Shown piece after piece: positions 1 through 8,415 of a stretch of DNA of 20,697 nucleotides. The stretch comes from an uncultured Eubacteriales bacterium. Lineage in GTDB: Bacteria > Bacillota > Clostridia > Oscillospirales > Acutalibacteraceae. The stretch's first letter is position 1; each line of letters starts with the position of its first letter. Below the pieces are notes generated by a model, which saw only the letters and a program-made list of their open reading frames with translations, ran no database searches and was not told the origin of the DNA. The stretch is taken from positions 1 through 20,697 of the forward strand of contig CAKSQT010000031.1 of NCBI GenBank assembly GCA_934486755.1. Reading direction: 5' to 3'. The position numbers and the translations under genes are program-made.

Positions 1-1096
1 AAACATAGTTAAGCGATTTTTCGGTGTGCGACTCAAAATCGTCGAAAACCGAAATTTTAACGTTATATTTTCCGCCGAGCTCGGTCTTATAAACCGCTTT
101 TTTAAGGTTTATAAGCGCCGCATACTGCTGTGTGAGCGCCGATTTAACGCCGTCGGGAAGCAGGCTGTATTCATTAACAGCGGTGTTTATGCTTTCAATA
201 TCCGCCGCGGTAACGTTTTCGGCGGTCTTGCTTAAAACTGCCGAATATTTACTGCGGAACGCCGCCGCCTGCTCGTCTATCGTAGAACTGAATGTAAATT
301 CCGCACGGCTGATTTCGGTCTTGGCGGTGGTGGCTTCGTCCGAACCGCCCTTAAATCCCGCCTTAAAGCCGTTTGCGACCGCTGTTACGGAGTCCTTATC
401 TATCCCCTTAGTTACAACGTCGTTAGCGCCTGCGGCACCCGTGAAAGTGAGGGTGCTTGAAAGAGCGCCGAGCTTATCCGCGTCGGCAAAGGAGTTGTTT
501 TTATAATAGTAAACGACAGCGGTTATGGAATTGAGGATATTACCGTCCGAATAGCTGTAATTCGCCTCAAAAATCATATTTGTGGCTTCTTTAAGATAAG
601 CCTGACCGCCGTAGAGCATATTATTGTTCTTTCTGCCCGAGCCGTTAAGACCGTAGCTTATCTGCCAGCCGTAGTTTGAATGTTTATAAAGGAGCAGATA
701 AACATAGTCGCCTGTGTTCGGGTTGAAATACAAAACGGGAGAGGCAACGCCTATTTCGCCTGCCTGCTTGGGTGTAACATACGAACGGAAGGATTCAAGC
801 CGTCTGTTTTCGGCGACGGTCATCTTTTCCCAATTCGCATTGTTTACGGCGGTTACGGTTTTTGTGCCCGAAGCGGTCTTTAAAAGTCCGTTTACGGCGG
901 TAACCGAGGATTCCGCCTTGGTGTCGGTATCAACCGCCGTCCAAACGCCGCTTGTATAGGAAGAACTTGAAAAATCGTCCTTGATAATGCCCGCGTCCTC
1001 GGCGTTTACCGTTGTCATTATGCTTGCGGAAGAAAGCAGTACGGCAACCATTGCCGAAACGCTTATAAATCTTTTAAAACTGTTTCTTAATTTCAT
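1..1096 (-). CDS. Secreted lectin-like / helical-repeat protein, 3' end beyond the window
   Basis: The reading frame is open for 365 residues from ATG at 1096 to the left edge, so the C-terminus is missing. Residues 1-30 form a signal peptide (MKLRNSFKRF, then a hydrophobic stretch ending VNA-ED). From about residue 36 (DDFSSSSYTSGVW) to about 250 (SRAEFTFSS) the beta-rich pattern resembles a concanavalin-like jelly roll. Residues about 253-325 form an Ala/Leu-rich helical segment with a YSLLPDGVKSAL core, like the helical repeats in two other proteins of this operon. Just before the edge KISVFDDFES looks like the start of a second jelly-roll domain. It is the sixth gene of the operon, 16 nt after its neighbour, with an AAAGGCGG ribosome site. 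The likely role is extracellular glycan or surface binding; no catalytic motif is visible. Export is well supported, the fold is inferred. Confidence 0.8.
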   Translation of the reverse strand, partial: MKLRNSFKRFISVSAMVAVLLSSASIMTTVNAEDAGIIKDDFSSSSYTSGVWTAVDTDTKAESSVTAVNGLLKTASGTKTVTAVNNANWEKMTVAENRRLESFRSYVTPKQAGEIGVASPVLYFNPNTGDYVYLLLYKHSNYGWQISYGLNGSGRKNNNMLYGGQAYLKEATNMIFEANYSYSDGNILNSITAVVYYYKNNSFADADKLGALSSTLTFTGAAGANDVVTKGIDKDSVTAVANGFKAGFKGGSDEATTAKTEISRAEFTFSSTIDEQAAAFRSKYSAVLSKTAENVTAADIESINTAVNEYSLLPDGVKSALTQQYAALINLKKAVYKTELGGKYNVKISVFDDFESHTEKSLNYV

Positions 1097-1112
1097 TTAC
1101 CGCACCGCCTTT

Positions 1113-2774
1113 CTAATAAGTGTAGCCTTTTTCATCAAAGTATCCGATTATATCGGGTATCGGCATATCCCAGTTGCCGCATATCTTATTATCATAGTCG
1201 CCGCCGAGGAGGTCCTCCTCCTTAATGACCTCGATATTGTCCACCCTGACAGCGGCGTTGTTCGACATAAAGCCTATGTTTCCGAAGCCTTTTACCTCGG
1301 TCGTTATATCGGTGTATCTCAGGCACTGAACGCCGTCAAGATAAACGGTTATAACGTTGTCGAACGCCGTGATTTTAAGGTTATGGGTGACGTTTATGTT
1401 TTCCTCTGCGAGATAGTCGAACTCGTAATCAACAACGTCGCCCTCGGCAAGGGTGGGATTGTTTGAGGTTACGTCTGTCGGTATCTGCGCATAGTTGCCG
1501 CCCGCGCGGCGCGCTATTGACAGGCAGTTCACGTTTCTTGCGCCGAGACGCTTTTTATGGAACGCAACGGCGTAGTTATGAACGCCGTACTGCTCAATAT
1601 CGGTACTGCGGACATACACATAAAACTCGTTCTTCATATCCTCGGTGTAGTCCTCGGTAAAGGTGAAGTCGAGCGACATAGTGTAATCCGCCCAATGCTG
1701 GTCGCCCGCGAAATAATAGGCGTTTGCGGTTCGTTTATCGTAAAGATAGCGGTTGGTGTTCTGCTCGTTTGTTACGATATTCGGCTTATTCTTGGTGTTA
1801 TACTTCCAAACGGGGTTGGAAACTATCTGTTTTTTAACAAGCTTGCCGTTTTCTTCAACATTTTTCGTTTCAAAAATGCCGTCGTTTTCCTCGGGGTCTT
1901 CAAGCGTGCCGTCAGAAAACGTTTCTCTTAACAAAACGTTATCGTAAACCTCGGGATCTTCCACTTCAAGCGGTTCGGGACCCGAGCTTGACGAAGACGA
2001 ACCTGACGAGGTTGACGGGTCAACGGGTTTTGCGCCCTCGGGTACCGCAAGATAGCAGTTAAAGCCCGTATAATCGGCGGTTGCGTATTCCGATTCTGCG
2101 TTTGTGCCTGCGGCAAAGCCTGCATAAACGGTTCCGCTTATGCTGAACGGAGCGTCGCCGACGCGGATATAGTCAGCGTCACCCGACTGCTGATAATAAC
2201 AGCTTACATATCCCTCGTAAAGCTCCATTTTCAGCTTTATCGGGTATCTTATAGTTGTGGTTATCATTCGGCTTTTCGCACTGCCCGAATTATCCGCCGC
2301 GCGGTATGTAAACATAATACGCGAGGGACGGCAATGCATCATAACGTTCATAGCGCCAGGGTTTAGACTGCTTCTGAACATTATTCCCGCGCACGCCTCG
2401 ACCGAAGCGGTCGCGTTCCAGCTGTTAAGCTGTGTTTCGAGGACAAGTCTGCCCTCCTCGCCGTAGACATAACTCATCTCGGTGTACGCGAACGACACAG
2501 AATCCTGCGTAAACCACGGGTTGAACGCGTTTGTTATGAGCTTATAATTCTTCTCGTCAAGATTTTCGGAATAGGAGCAGTTAGGACCGTTTTCCCAAGC
2601 GTTTGCCTTGTCCTTATCCACGCCGTGTATCTGCACGCATTTAAGCGAGGTATCCTTGACCTGCTGAACTATTTTTTCCTCCGCGTTTGCGCCTATGCTC
2701 ATAGAAAGGACAACGGCAATGCACAGCAAAAGCGAAGCGGCTATTAAAATGTAGTTTTTCTTAACATTCGGCAT
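1113..2774 (-). CDS. Secreted protein with two jelly-roll (concanavalin/LamG-like) domains
   Basis: The start is ATG at 2774 because GGAGGA lies 6-7 nt upstream; an in-frame start at 2810 would add 12 basic residues and has no such site. The product is 553 residues. Residues 1-32 are a signal peptide ending GANA-EE. Residues about 85-245 are beta-rich (FAYTEMSYVYGEEGRLVLE, GIMFRSS, LKMELYEGYVSCYY), like a DUF1349/concanavalin-type domain. A Ser-rich linker covers 253-266. Residues about 278-520 look like a second jelly roll of the LamG/DUF1080 kind (LLRETFSDG, DYTMSLDFTF, KITAFDNVITVYLDGVQ, GFGNIGFMSNN, VRVDNIEVI). The C-terminus (DYDNKICGNWDMPIPDIIGYFDEKGYTY region) has no anchor, so the protein is probably released or held by partners. 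The gene overlaps the cohesin-like gene by 14 nt, implying coupled translation. I cannot tell a binding module from a hydrolase. Confidence 0.85.
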   Translation of the reverse strand: MPNVKKNYILIAASLLLCIAVVLSMSIGANAEEKIVQQVKDTSLKCVQIHGVDKDKANAWENGPNCSYSENLDEKNYKLITNAFNPWFTQDSVSFAYTEMSYVYGEEGRLVLETQLNSWNATASVEACAGIMFRSSLNPGAMNVMMHCRPSRIMFTYRAADNSGSAKSRMITTTIRYPIKLKMELYEGYVSCYYQQSGDADYIRVGDAPFSISGTVYAGFAAGTNAESEYATADYTGFNCYLAVPEGAKPVDPSTSSGSSSSSSGPEPLEVEDPEVYDNVLLRETFSDGTLEDPEENDGIFETKNVEENGKLVKKQIVSNPVWKYNTKNKPNIVTNEQNTNRYLYDKRTANAYYFAGDQHWADYTMSLDFTFTEDYTEDMKNEFYVYVRSTDIEQYGVHNYAVAFHKKRLGARNVNCLSIARRAGGNYAQIPTDVTSNNPTLAEGDVVDYEFDYLAEENINVTHNLKITAFDNVITVYLDGVQCLRYTDITTEVKGFGNIGFMSNNAAVRVDNIEVIKEEDLLGGDYDNKICGNWDMPIPDIIGYFDEKGYTY

Positions 2775-4485
2775 TTTCGTCCTCCTCCCTGTTCTCGCGC
2801 GTTTTGGCAACCGTCCACAAATACATAGAAACGATAGCCGTTACCACCGAGAACAAAAGCATTACCAGAAGTATCACAAACGGGGTGCGCAAACCGCTTT
2901 CGGTTGAATATACCTTGTTGAGCAGTTTTGTTACCGTGTTTGTTTTGGTTTTTGTTACGGTTTCGGTCTTGACAGAGCCGCCCGACGTATTTTCGGTACT
3001 GCCGCCGTTTGCGGGCAGCTCGTCAACGTCGGTATCTTCTTCAATAGCGTCAAGCAGAGCCTTTATTGCCGCCATTCTTGAAGAAAGGCGTTCCTTTAAC
3101 TCGGCGTCTTCAAGGCTGTTCCACGCGTCAAGCACCATATTAATAGCGCCCCTGTCGCCTGCCGTTACGTTGTTTGAATTAAGCATAAACACGTAAAGAT
3201 AACGGTTTTGGAACTCGGTGACCTTTTCAAGAATTTGCTCCTCGTGTTCGGAATCTGCCGAATAGCTTATATGCAGCTTTAAAAGGTTGTTGAGCTGTTC
3301 GCCGTACTCGGTCGTGTTATCCCTCGCTACCTGCGGCAGCGCGTTATATGCGGCAAGCGCCTCGGAAACATAGATATAATCGGTTGAATGGATATTCTCC
3401 CAATTGGCAAGCACAGCGGCGTAGTTATCGCCTATATATGTGCTGTATCTCTTTTCAAACTTAACGGTTTTTTCAGCCGCCTTGCCGTTGTCCTGAACCC
3501 TTTTTACCGATTTCACAACATCGTCAGAAAGAAGCGCTTTTGCCTTTGCCGAAAGCGAGTCATAAGATGATGTAAGTGAGGACACATAGTTGCTGAACTC
3601 CTCCTCGGTGCTTTTTCTCGCTATGCCGAGCAGGGTTTTAAAATCGGTGTTCAGAATAGCCGCGTTCATCTTTAAAAAGTTGTCGGCTTCCTCGCGCGCA
3701 AGGGCTTCGGAATCGGTCTGAGCTTTCTTATAATACTCATTCTTTGCGTTTGTTAAAAAGTCGTATAAATCGCGGTGGTTGTTATAAAAAGCCGACTGCT
3801 CCAAGGCGCTGAGCGCCGAGAACTTTTCAAGAGCGGTATTTATATCGCTGAGCGAATCCTTCGGCAGAGTCGGAAGATTGTTGGGGTTATAGTTTATACC
3901 CGCTGACTTTATGCCGCTTACAAGCTCCAAAAACTCGCTCGGAACCGTTATATTTTCAACCGTGACCGCGGCGTTTTCCGCAACGGTCGCTTTGATGTTG
4001 CTCTGATTTTTGTTGCTTTCAAACATCTCGACATCATAAGCCGAGAAGGTGTAGTTTGATTGGTCTGCCTTGCTGTCAACCGTGAACGGAAGATAGAAAA
4101 CAGGACCCGAAAGCGTTGTATTTGAGGACAGCGTATCCCACGAAAGGGTCACGGTGTCGCCCGCCGCAGAAGCTAAGTATTCCGAATTGCCGTCGCCCGT
4201 GTTGTTGACGACCTTTGCCTTTTCAAAGCCGAAAACCGAGCTGTCGTATTTAAGCCTGAGCGAAAATCCGCCCACAGCCGAAACACTTGTCAGCTCGACC
4301 GAAACGTAAAGCGTATCACCGCCCTTGACAGAGGATACCTTTGTATACGTTTTGTCCTTTTCGGAGTATATATAAGGTTTCAGGGTGACAACCGTGCTTT
4401 TGCCTGCGGCGCTTGCTGTCAGAAGCGCCGCCGACGCGGAACACATTATTACAACTGCGAATAAAAAAGCTAAAACCTTTTTCAT
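2761..4485 (-). CDS. Membrane-anchored cohesin-like protein with helical stalk
   Basis: This is a 574-residue surface protein. Residues 1-27 are a signal peptide. Residues about 30-178 match the cohesin/type III-dockerin-partner style fold: GDTLYVSVELTSVSAVGGFSL, LKYDSSVFGFEKA, VTLSWDT, FYLPFTVDSKA. Residues about 190-480 are almost entirely helical, with several repeat-like units (for example DINTALEKFSALSALEQSAFY and VSEALAAYNALPQVARD). A Thr/Lys-rich linker (485-530) leads to one membrane helix at about 534-560 and a charged cytoplasmic tail (RENREEDENAEC). The architecture is an outward-facing binding head on a stalk, anchored in the membrane rather than by an LPXTG motif. Cohesins of known function bind dockerins, but no dockerin is visible in this window; cohesin-fold domains also occur in non-cellulosomal proteins. 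ATG 4485 has an AAAGGA site. The gene lies 15 nt after the solute-binding gene. Confidence 0.85.
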   Translation of the reverse strand: MKKVLAFLFAVVIMCSASAALLTASAAGKSTVVTLKPYIYSEKDKTYTKVSSVKGGDTLYVSVELTSVSAVGGFSLRLKYDSSVFGFEKAKVVNNTGDGNSEYLASAAGDTVTLSWDTLSSNTTLSGPVFYLPFTVDSKADQSNYTFSAYDVEMFESNKNQSNIKATVAENAAVTVENITVPSEFLELVSGIKSAGINYNPNNLPTLPKDSLSDINTALEKFSALSALEQSAFYNNHRDLYDFLTNAKNEYYKKAQTDSEALAREEADNFLKMNAAILNTDFKTLLGIARKSTEEEFSNYVSSLTSSYDSLSAKAKALLSDDVVKSVKRVQDNGKAAEKTVKFEKRYSTYIGDNYAAVLANWENIHSTDYIYVSEALAAYNALPQVARDNTTEYGEQLNNLLKLHISYSADSEHEEQILEKVTEFQNRYLYVFMLNSNNVTAGDRGAINMVLDAWNSLEDAELKERLSSRMAAIKALLDAIEEDTDVDELPANGGSTENTSGGSVKTETVTKTKTNTVTKLLNKVYSTESGLRTPFVILLVMLLFSVVTAIVSMYLWTVAKTRENREEDENAEC

Positions 4486-4500
4486 CGTATCGTTCCTTTT

Positions 4501-6063
4501 TTATTTAATAAAAGCGTCTATCTGTGACTGATATTCTGTCTTAACCTTATCAATACCCGCGGCATTCAGCTTGCTCATCAGCTTGTCGTATGTTGCCTGA
4601 TAGCTTGCCGTGCCGTTTGTACCGCCGATAAGTTGAAGCATAAATTCTTCGTTTGCAGCCGTCATTTGAGCCAACTCGTTTTCAACGTTCTTGTTGTTTA
4701 TGCTAAGTCCGTAAACGGGGGTCTTTGTGAAGGTGGGTAATTCTTCTTCAAAATACTTCTTGGCGGCGTCAACCGTAGCCTTGGTGTACGGATAGCAGGT
4801 GTATTCGTTAAACATATTTCCAAGCTCCCAGTTCGGGATACCGTAAGCCGAGGTTGAAGAACCCTGACCCTCGTAATCGAACGCCTTTATCTCGGTGTCG
4901 GAGAGCTTTTCATAGTGTGTGCCCTCAATGCCGTAGCAAAGGAGATTGAGTATATCTGCGCCCTCGTCTGTGCGGAGAAGTTCAAGGAGTTTTATTGCCT
5001 TTTCGGGGTTCTTTGAGGTTGTGGGGATAGAGCAATAGGTTTTAAGCGAGCCTACAACCGAGGTTCCGCTGTACTTCTGGCTTGCGGGGGTCATACAGAT
5101 TTTTATGCTCTTTACATCGGCTGAATTTGCCGCGGTTGCCTCTTCAACGGTTATAATTCCGTCATTGTTTGTATCAGGAATACGGAAGTTGGTGATATTT
5201 GATGAGAACAGGCTCAGTTTGCTTCCTACACCGTCTTCGCCTGTGAGAATATCCTTTGAAATGTAGCCCTCGCCGTACCATTTTGCGGCATATTTAATGT
5301 ATGTCTTGTATTCGTCGGTGTCATAGAAGCATACAACCTTGCAGGACGGGTCGCTGACCTTGTAGCAAAGCAGAGAGTTGTTTCCGCCGATAAATTCATA
5401 TCCGCGCTTTACCATATTGCGGAAGATATGCTCAATTCCGCCGATAAGGGGAGCCGTCGTAGCGGTGTCAACATTCTTTGAAGCCGAAGCCAAATATTTA
5501 TCAATTATCTGATAGAATACCTCGGTGGTGGTGGGATTTTCGTTTACCGCCTTAACAAACGCGTCCACATCAAGATACTGCTTTAAATAATCGGGAACCG
5601 AGAAGAAAACAGCGTCGTTAATATGTATCTGAACATTCGGTATAGCGTAGAGCTTGCCGTCCATCATACCCGTTTTATAAAGGGTCTCATACTTTGTCAT
5701 TTCGTCCTTTATAGTAGGAGCGTATTTATCAATCAGCTCGTCAAGCGCTGTGTATGAGTTTTTGTTTATCTCGGAGGCAAGGTCGGTTGAATATCCCGAA
5801 AGGGCTATATCCACCTGAGTTTTACCTGCCATCCACAACGCCCACTTTGACGACATTGAGGGGTCGAGTTTAAGGGTGAGCTTTGTGCCCGGGAGCTTTT
5901 CTTCGAGTTTTTTGTTAATTTCCTTTAATACCTTTTCGGTATCCTTCTGCTCGGAAAACGGAATTGCCCAGACAAGCTCCGAGCTTCCGCCGCCCTTTCC
6001 GCAGCCTGCAAATACTCCTGCGAGCATTAAAACAGCTAAAACCAAACATACTATTTTTTTCAT
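4501..6063 (-). CDS. ABC-type extracellular solute-binding lipoprotein with EF-hand-like loop
   Basis: This 520-residue protein has a lipoprotein signal (MKKIVCLVLAVLMLAGVFAGC) with acceptor Cys21 followed by a Gly/Ser spacer. The body has the layout of large family-1-type sugar or oligosaccharide binding proteins (ELVWAIPFSE near the start, VDIALSGYSTDL, TALDELIDKYAP, GKLYAIPN at 137-143, NPEKAIKLLELLRTDEGADILNL near 352-374). It resembles the LplA/YtcQ/DUF3502 group, but the exact subfamily is uncertain. Residues 297-308 (DTNNDGIITVEE) fit a canonical 12-residue EF-hand loop with Asp/Asn at positions 1, 3 and 5, Gly at 6, Ile at 8 and Glu at 12; such loops bind calcium in some periplasmic sugar receptors. 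No permease gene lies in the operon within the window. The start is set by AGGAGGAAGAA just upstream of ATG 6063. Confidence 0.9.
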   Translation of the reverse strand: MKKIVCLVLAVLMLAGVFAGCGKGGGSSELVWAIPFSEQKDTEKVLKEINKKLEEKLPGTKLTLKLDPSMSSKWALWMAGKTQVDIALSGYSTDLASEINKNSYTALDELIDKYAPTIKDEMTKYETLYKTGMMDGKLYAIPNVQIHINDAVFFSVPDYLKQYLDVDAFVKAVNENPTTTEVFYQIIDKYLASASKNVDTATTAPLIGGIEHIFRNMVKRGYEFIGGNNSLLCYKVSDPSCKVVCFYDTDEYKTYIKYAAKWYGEGYISKDILTGEDGVGSKLSLFSSNITNFRIPDTNNDGIITVEEATAANSADVKSIKICMTPASQKYSGTSVVGSLKTYCSIPTTSKNPEKAIKLLELLRTDEGADILNLLCYGIEGTHYEKLSDTEIKAFDYEGQGSSTSAYGIPNWELGNMFNEYTCYPYTKATVDAAKKYFEEELPTFTKTPVYGLSINNKNVENELAQMTAANEEFMLQLIGGTNGTASYQATYDKLMSKLNAAGIDKVKTEYQSQIDAFIK

Positions 6064-6090
6064 AATTTCTTCCTCCTAAGTGTGACAGGG

Positions 6091-6768
6091 CTATGACCTT
6101 TTTGTACCGAATATTTTTATCGAGGCAACTACTATCATTGCCACGTTAAACAGAATTGTTACCGCCAAGAATACGAGAATTGAAAATTCCCAACCCGTCA
6201 TACCCATAGTTTTCCAAACGGGTTTTGATTTCTTTTCGGTTTTTGTTTGTTCGCCGCTTGTATCCTTGCTGTCTTTTACAAGCTCGGGAGCAACCTTTTC
6301 TACCGCCTTATCAAGTTTTTCTACAAGAGAGGAATCCAGCGATTCAAGCGCCTCGTCCGACAGAATTTTATAGTCGTTGTAAAGCTCGGTCACCGTTTCC
6401 TTATCCTTGTCCTTTACCCTTTTCGGCAGGGCGTCTATTCTTGAAGCGACGTCGGCAAGCAGCAGCGGCTCAAAAGCGGCGTAGACCTCGTTTATTTTTG
6501 CAAGATTGTCAGCGCCGAGCTGAGCCTTGTCGGTGCGTTCAAGCGCGTCATACTCACGTTTTACTTTAAGAATAGCGTCTTTATTTTCTATTGTTACATT
6601 CTTCGCAATGGGGAGTTTTGATATTTCGTCAATCAAACTGCTTACCGCGGAAGATGTTTCGGCAGACGCGGTTTGTTCGGCGGCTTCGTCCGCAAATACC
6701 GTCACGCTTGAAAACACAGTCATCACCGCCAGAACGGTAAGCGCAAGTTTTAAAAATATTTTTTTCAT
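6091..6768 (-). CDS. Small membrane-anchored protein with two helical repeats
   Basis: This 225-residue protein was not recognised as a named family. Residues 1-27 are a signal peptide (to VFA-DE). Two similar helical units follow: residues about 44-101 (IDEISKLP ... ILKVKREYDALERTDKAQL) and about 107-160 (ASRIDALPKRV ... VTELYNDYKILSDEALESL). Each begins I-x-x-hydrophobic-P and carries a Y-(D/N)-x-(L/Y)-(S/E)-x-x-x-(K/L) core, as in the three-helix FIVAR-like repeats of clostridial surface proteins. A Lys-rich linker (165-185) precedes one membrane helix (about 194-217) and a short basic tail (FGTKRS). The topology is outside repeats, inside tail. Its ATG directly abuts the upstream TAA, and the ribosome site GGAGGTGG lies inside the end of the upstream gene, so translation is probably coupled. 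It could be a stalk, spacer or assembly partner for the solute-binding and cohesin-like proteins. Confidence 0.8.
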   Translation of the reverse strand: MKKIFLKLALTVLAVMTVFSSVTVFADEAAEQTASAETSSAVSSLIDEISKLPIAKNVTIENKDAILKVKREYDALERTDKAQLGADNLAKINEVYAAFEPLLLADVASRIDALPKRVKDKDKETVTELYNDYKILSDEALESLDSSLVEKLDKAVEKVAPELVKDSKDTSGEQTKTEKKSKPVWKTMGMTGWEFSILVFLAVTILFNVAMIVVASIKIFGTKRS

Positions 6769-8331
6769 TTATTCCACCTCCGCAATGTCTTCGTCTTCAA
6801 GCTTGCCGTTTTTGGTCCTTACCGCTTTCATCAGCATAACGAACGAGAAAGCGGAAACGGCGACTATCACGGCGGCAATTCCCACGAACATAATTATGTA
6901 TCCTGGCGTGCTTGCAAATGACGTGTTTGCTGTTGCGGCGCCCGTGTCGCCCTCGGTTATTACCTGATTGGTGTCGCCCGTGTCGGTTTCGGTGCTGTCG
7001 GCGGAATCGGTGCTTTCAACCTGAGAATCGGTTGCCGCGGCGTCCGAACCCTGAGCGGCATTGCCCGAGCCTGCGCCCGCGCGCTCGGCGCCTGCAACGA
7101 AAATTGAATAATCGGCAAGATAGGGCAGTTTTTTAAGCCTCGGCAGTTCGCCAGAGCAATCCCAACCCGAAACGGAAGAAAACGCCTGCTTTATCTGGTC
7201 GGCGCTTCCCGCCGAAAACTGTTCCTGATTAGAACCTGCTGCAGTTAGTACCCAGCAGTTGGTTGAGGACGAGCCTGCAACCACGCCGCCCGCGCTTTCG
7301 TCCTTACCCGAGGCGTAGCAGTTCTTAATTGTTCCGTCACTCTGTGCAACGAACGTTCCGTATACAACCGAACCGCTTTTAAATGTTGTATCGGTATGGC
7401 TGTTGGTAACTATGCCGTCCTTGCTTATGTATCCTACAAGTCCGCCGCCGCAGGTGCCTGACGCGCCGATACCTCTTGAAGTGTACGGCTTGTTTGACGG
7501 GCAGAATATTGTACCCTTGCTGTAACAGCCGTCTACCGTCGCTCCCGTTACCGTTCCTACAAGACCTGCCTGATACCAAAAGCCTTCGCCGTTTATTTCG
7601 CAGTCTGCCCAGCTGTTTGAAAGGGTCGAACCCTCGCAAAGACGGGCAACAAGTCCCGCGGTAGCGTTTGTTTTGGCGTTTATTTTGCCCTGCGCGCCGC
7701 AGCCCGAAATGGTCGTGCTGTAAGCAAATGTTACAAGTGCGGCGGAGCCTTGGTCGTCAACCTGTTTAGCGCAGTTGGTCTGAACGCCCGTATCGTAACC
7801 GCCTACGCCCTGATGCTGACCGACAACGGTGTTTTCAATATTGCAGTTTAATATGTATATATTGGATATTTTTGCGCCCTTCGTTTTTCCGAACAGCGAA
7901 GCGTAGTAATGAACGCCTGGCTCGCCGTAGCCTGCATAGTTGGGGCTTGCAAAATCGTATCCGAAGTCCTTGCCCGTGCTGTTATATACGTGCAGATTGA
8001 GTATTGCGTACTTCGGTAAGCCGTCGGCGCCTAGGTCGCAGGTAAGCGTACCCTTAAACTCGTCAAAACAGCCTATCGGTTCAAAGTTTTTGATAGAACT
8101 CATATCTACCGTAGCCGCCAGCTTGTAATGTGCCGAAAGATTGTTTCGGATATTGTCAATATCGGCGGCTGTTTTCAGCAGATACGGATCGGATTTGGTT
8201 CCGCTTCCTCCGCTGTATGCCGCCGCCCTTACAGGCAGACCGCTATGCACAAAAAGCGCCGCGGCAAGCATTGCCGCCACAGCAATTGCTGCAAGGCTTT
8301 TATGCAAAAATTTATTCCTGCTTAGTATCAT
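6769..8331 (-). CDS. GLUG-repeat surface protein with C-terminal membrane anchor
   Basis: This 520-residue protein is the first gene of the surface operon. Residues 1-37 are a signal peptide (basic start, AAIAVAAMLAAALF, then VRAAA). Residues about 41-120 begin with GSGTKSDPYLLKTAADIDNI, the lead-in typical of GLUG-containing adhesins and IgA-protease-like proteins. Residues about 145-360 contain GLUG-type turns of a right-handed beta-solenoid: AGLVARLCEGSTLSNSWAD, AGLVGTVTGATVDGCYSKG, GGLVGYISKDGIVTNS, GTIKNCYASG. Nine or so cysteines fall inside this part. A Ser/Thr/Asp/Glu-rich stalk (about 415-475) leads to a membrane helix at about 477-502 and an acidic cytoplasmic tail. ATG 8331 has a strong AGGAGGAAGGACA site. 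GLUG proteins are usually adhesins or scaffold-like; the ligand cannot be read from sequence. Confidence 0.85.
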   Translation of the reverse strand: MILSRNKFLHKSLAAIAVAAMLAAALFVHSGLPVRAAAYSGGSGTKSDPYLLKTAADIDNIRNNLSAHYKLAATVDMSSIKNFEPIGCFDEFKGTLTCDLGADGLPKYAILNLHVYNSTGKDFGYDFASPNYAGYGEPGVHYYASLFGKTKGAKISNIYILNCNIENTVVGQHQGVGGYDTGVQTNCAKQVDDQGSAALVTFAYSTTISGCGAQGKINAKTNATAGLVARLCEGSTLSNSWADCEINGEGFWYQAGLVGTVTGATVDGCYSKGTIFCPSNKPYTSRGIGASGTCGGGLVGYISKDGIVTNSHTDTTFKSGSVVYGTFVAQSDGTIKNCYASGKDESAGGVVAGSSSTNCWVLTAAGSNQEQFSAGSADQIKQAFSSVSGWDCSGELPRLKKLPYLADYSIFVAGAERAGAGSGNAAQGSDAAATDSQVESTDSADSTETDTGDTNQVITEGDTGAATANTSFASTPGYIIMFVGIAAVIVAVSAFSFVMLMKAVRTKNGKLEDEDIAEVE

Positions 8332-8378
8332 TGTCCTTCCTCCTAATCTAAAAAACGAAATGCCTTTCCTACACGATA

Positions 8379-8384
8379 ATTATA
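8379..8384 (-). promoter_or_regulatory. Probable -10 box of the surface operon
   Basis: TATAAT on the minus strand lies about 48 nt upstream of ATG 8331. At 17 nt spacing the -35 position is only an A/T tract (TTTTTT on the transcribed strand), far from TTGACA, so this promoter would be weak without help. The flanking 8391-8410 region is rich in A/T tracts. The transcription start would fall near 8372. Confidence 0.55.
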
Positions 8385-8415
8385 CGGTATAATTTTTTTC
8401 AAAAAAATATCGAAA

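Noticed and set aside
26..506. Plus-strand reading frames opposite the leftmost gene
   Set aside because: They run antisense to a continuous minus-strand frame with signal peptide and domain structure, have no ribosome sites and resemble nothing.
4501..6063. Half-dockerin reading of the DTNNDGIITVEE loop
   Set aside because: A dockerin needs two duplicated F-hand segments with the conserved helix after each; only one loop is present and it lies in the middle of a solute-binding fold.
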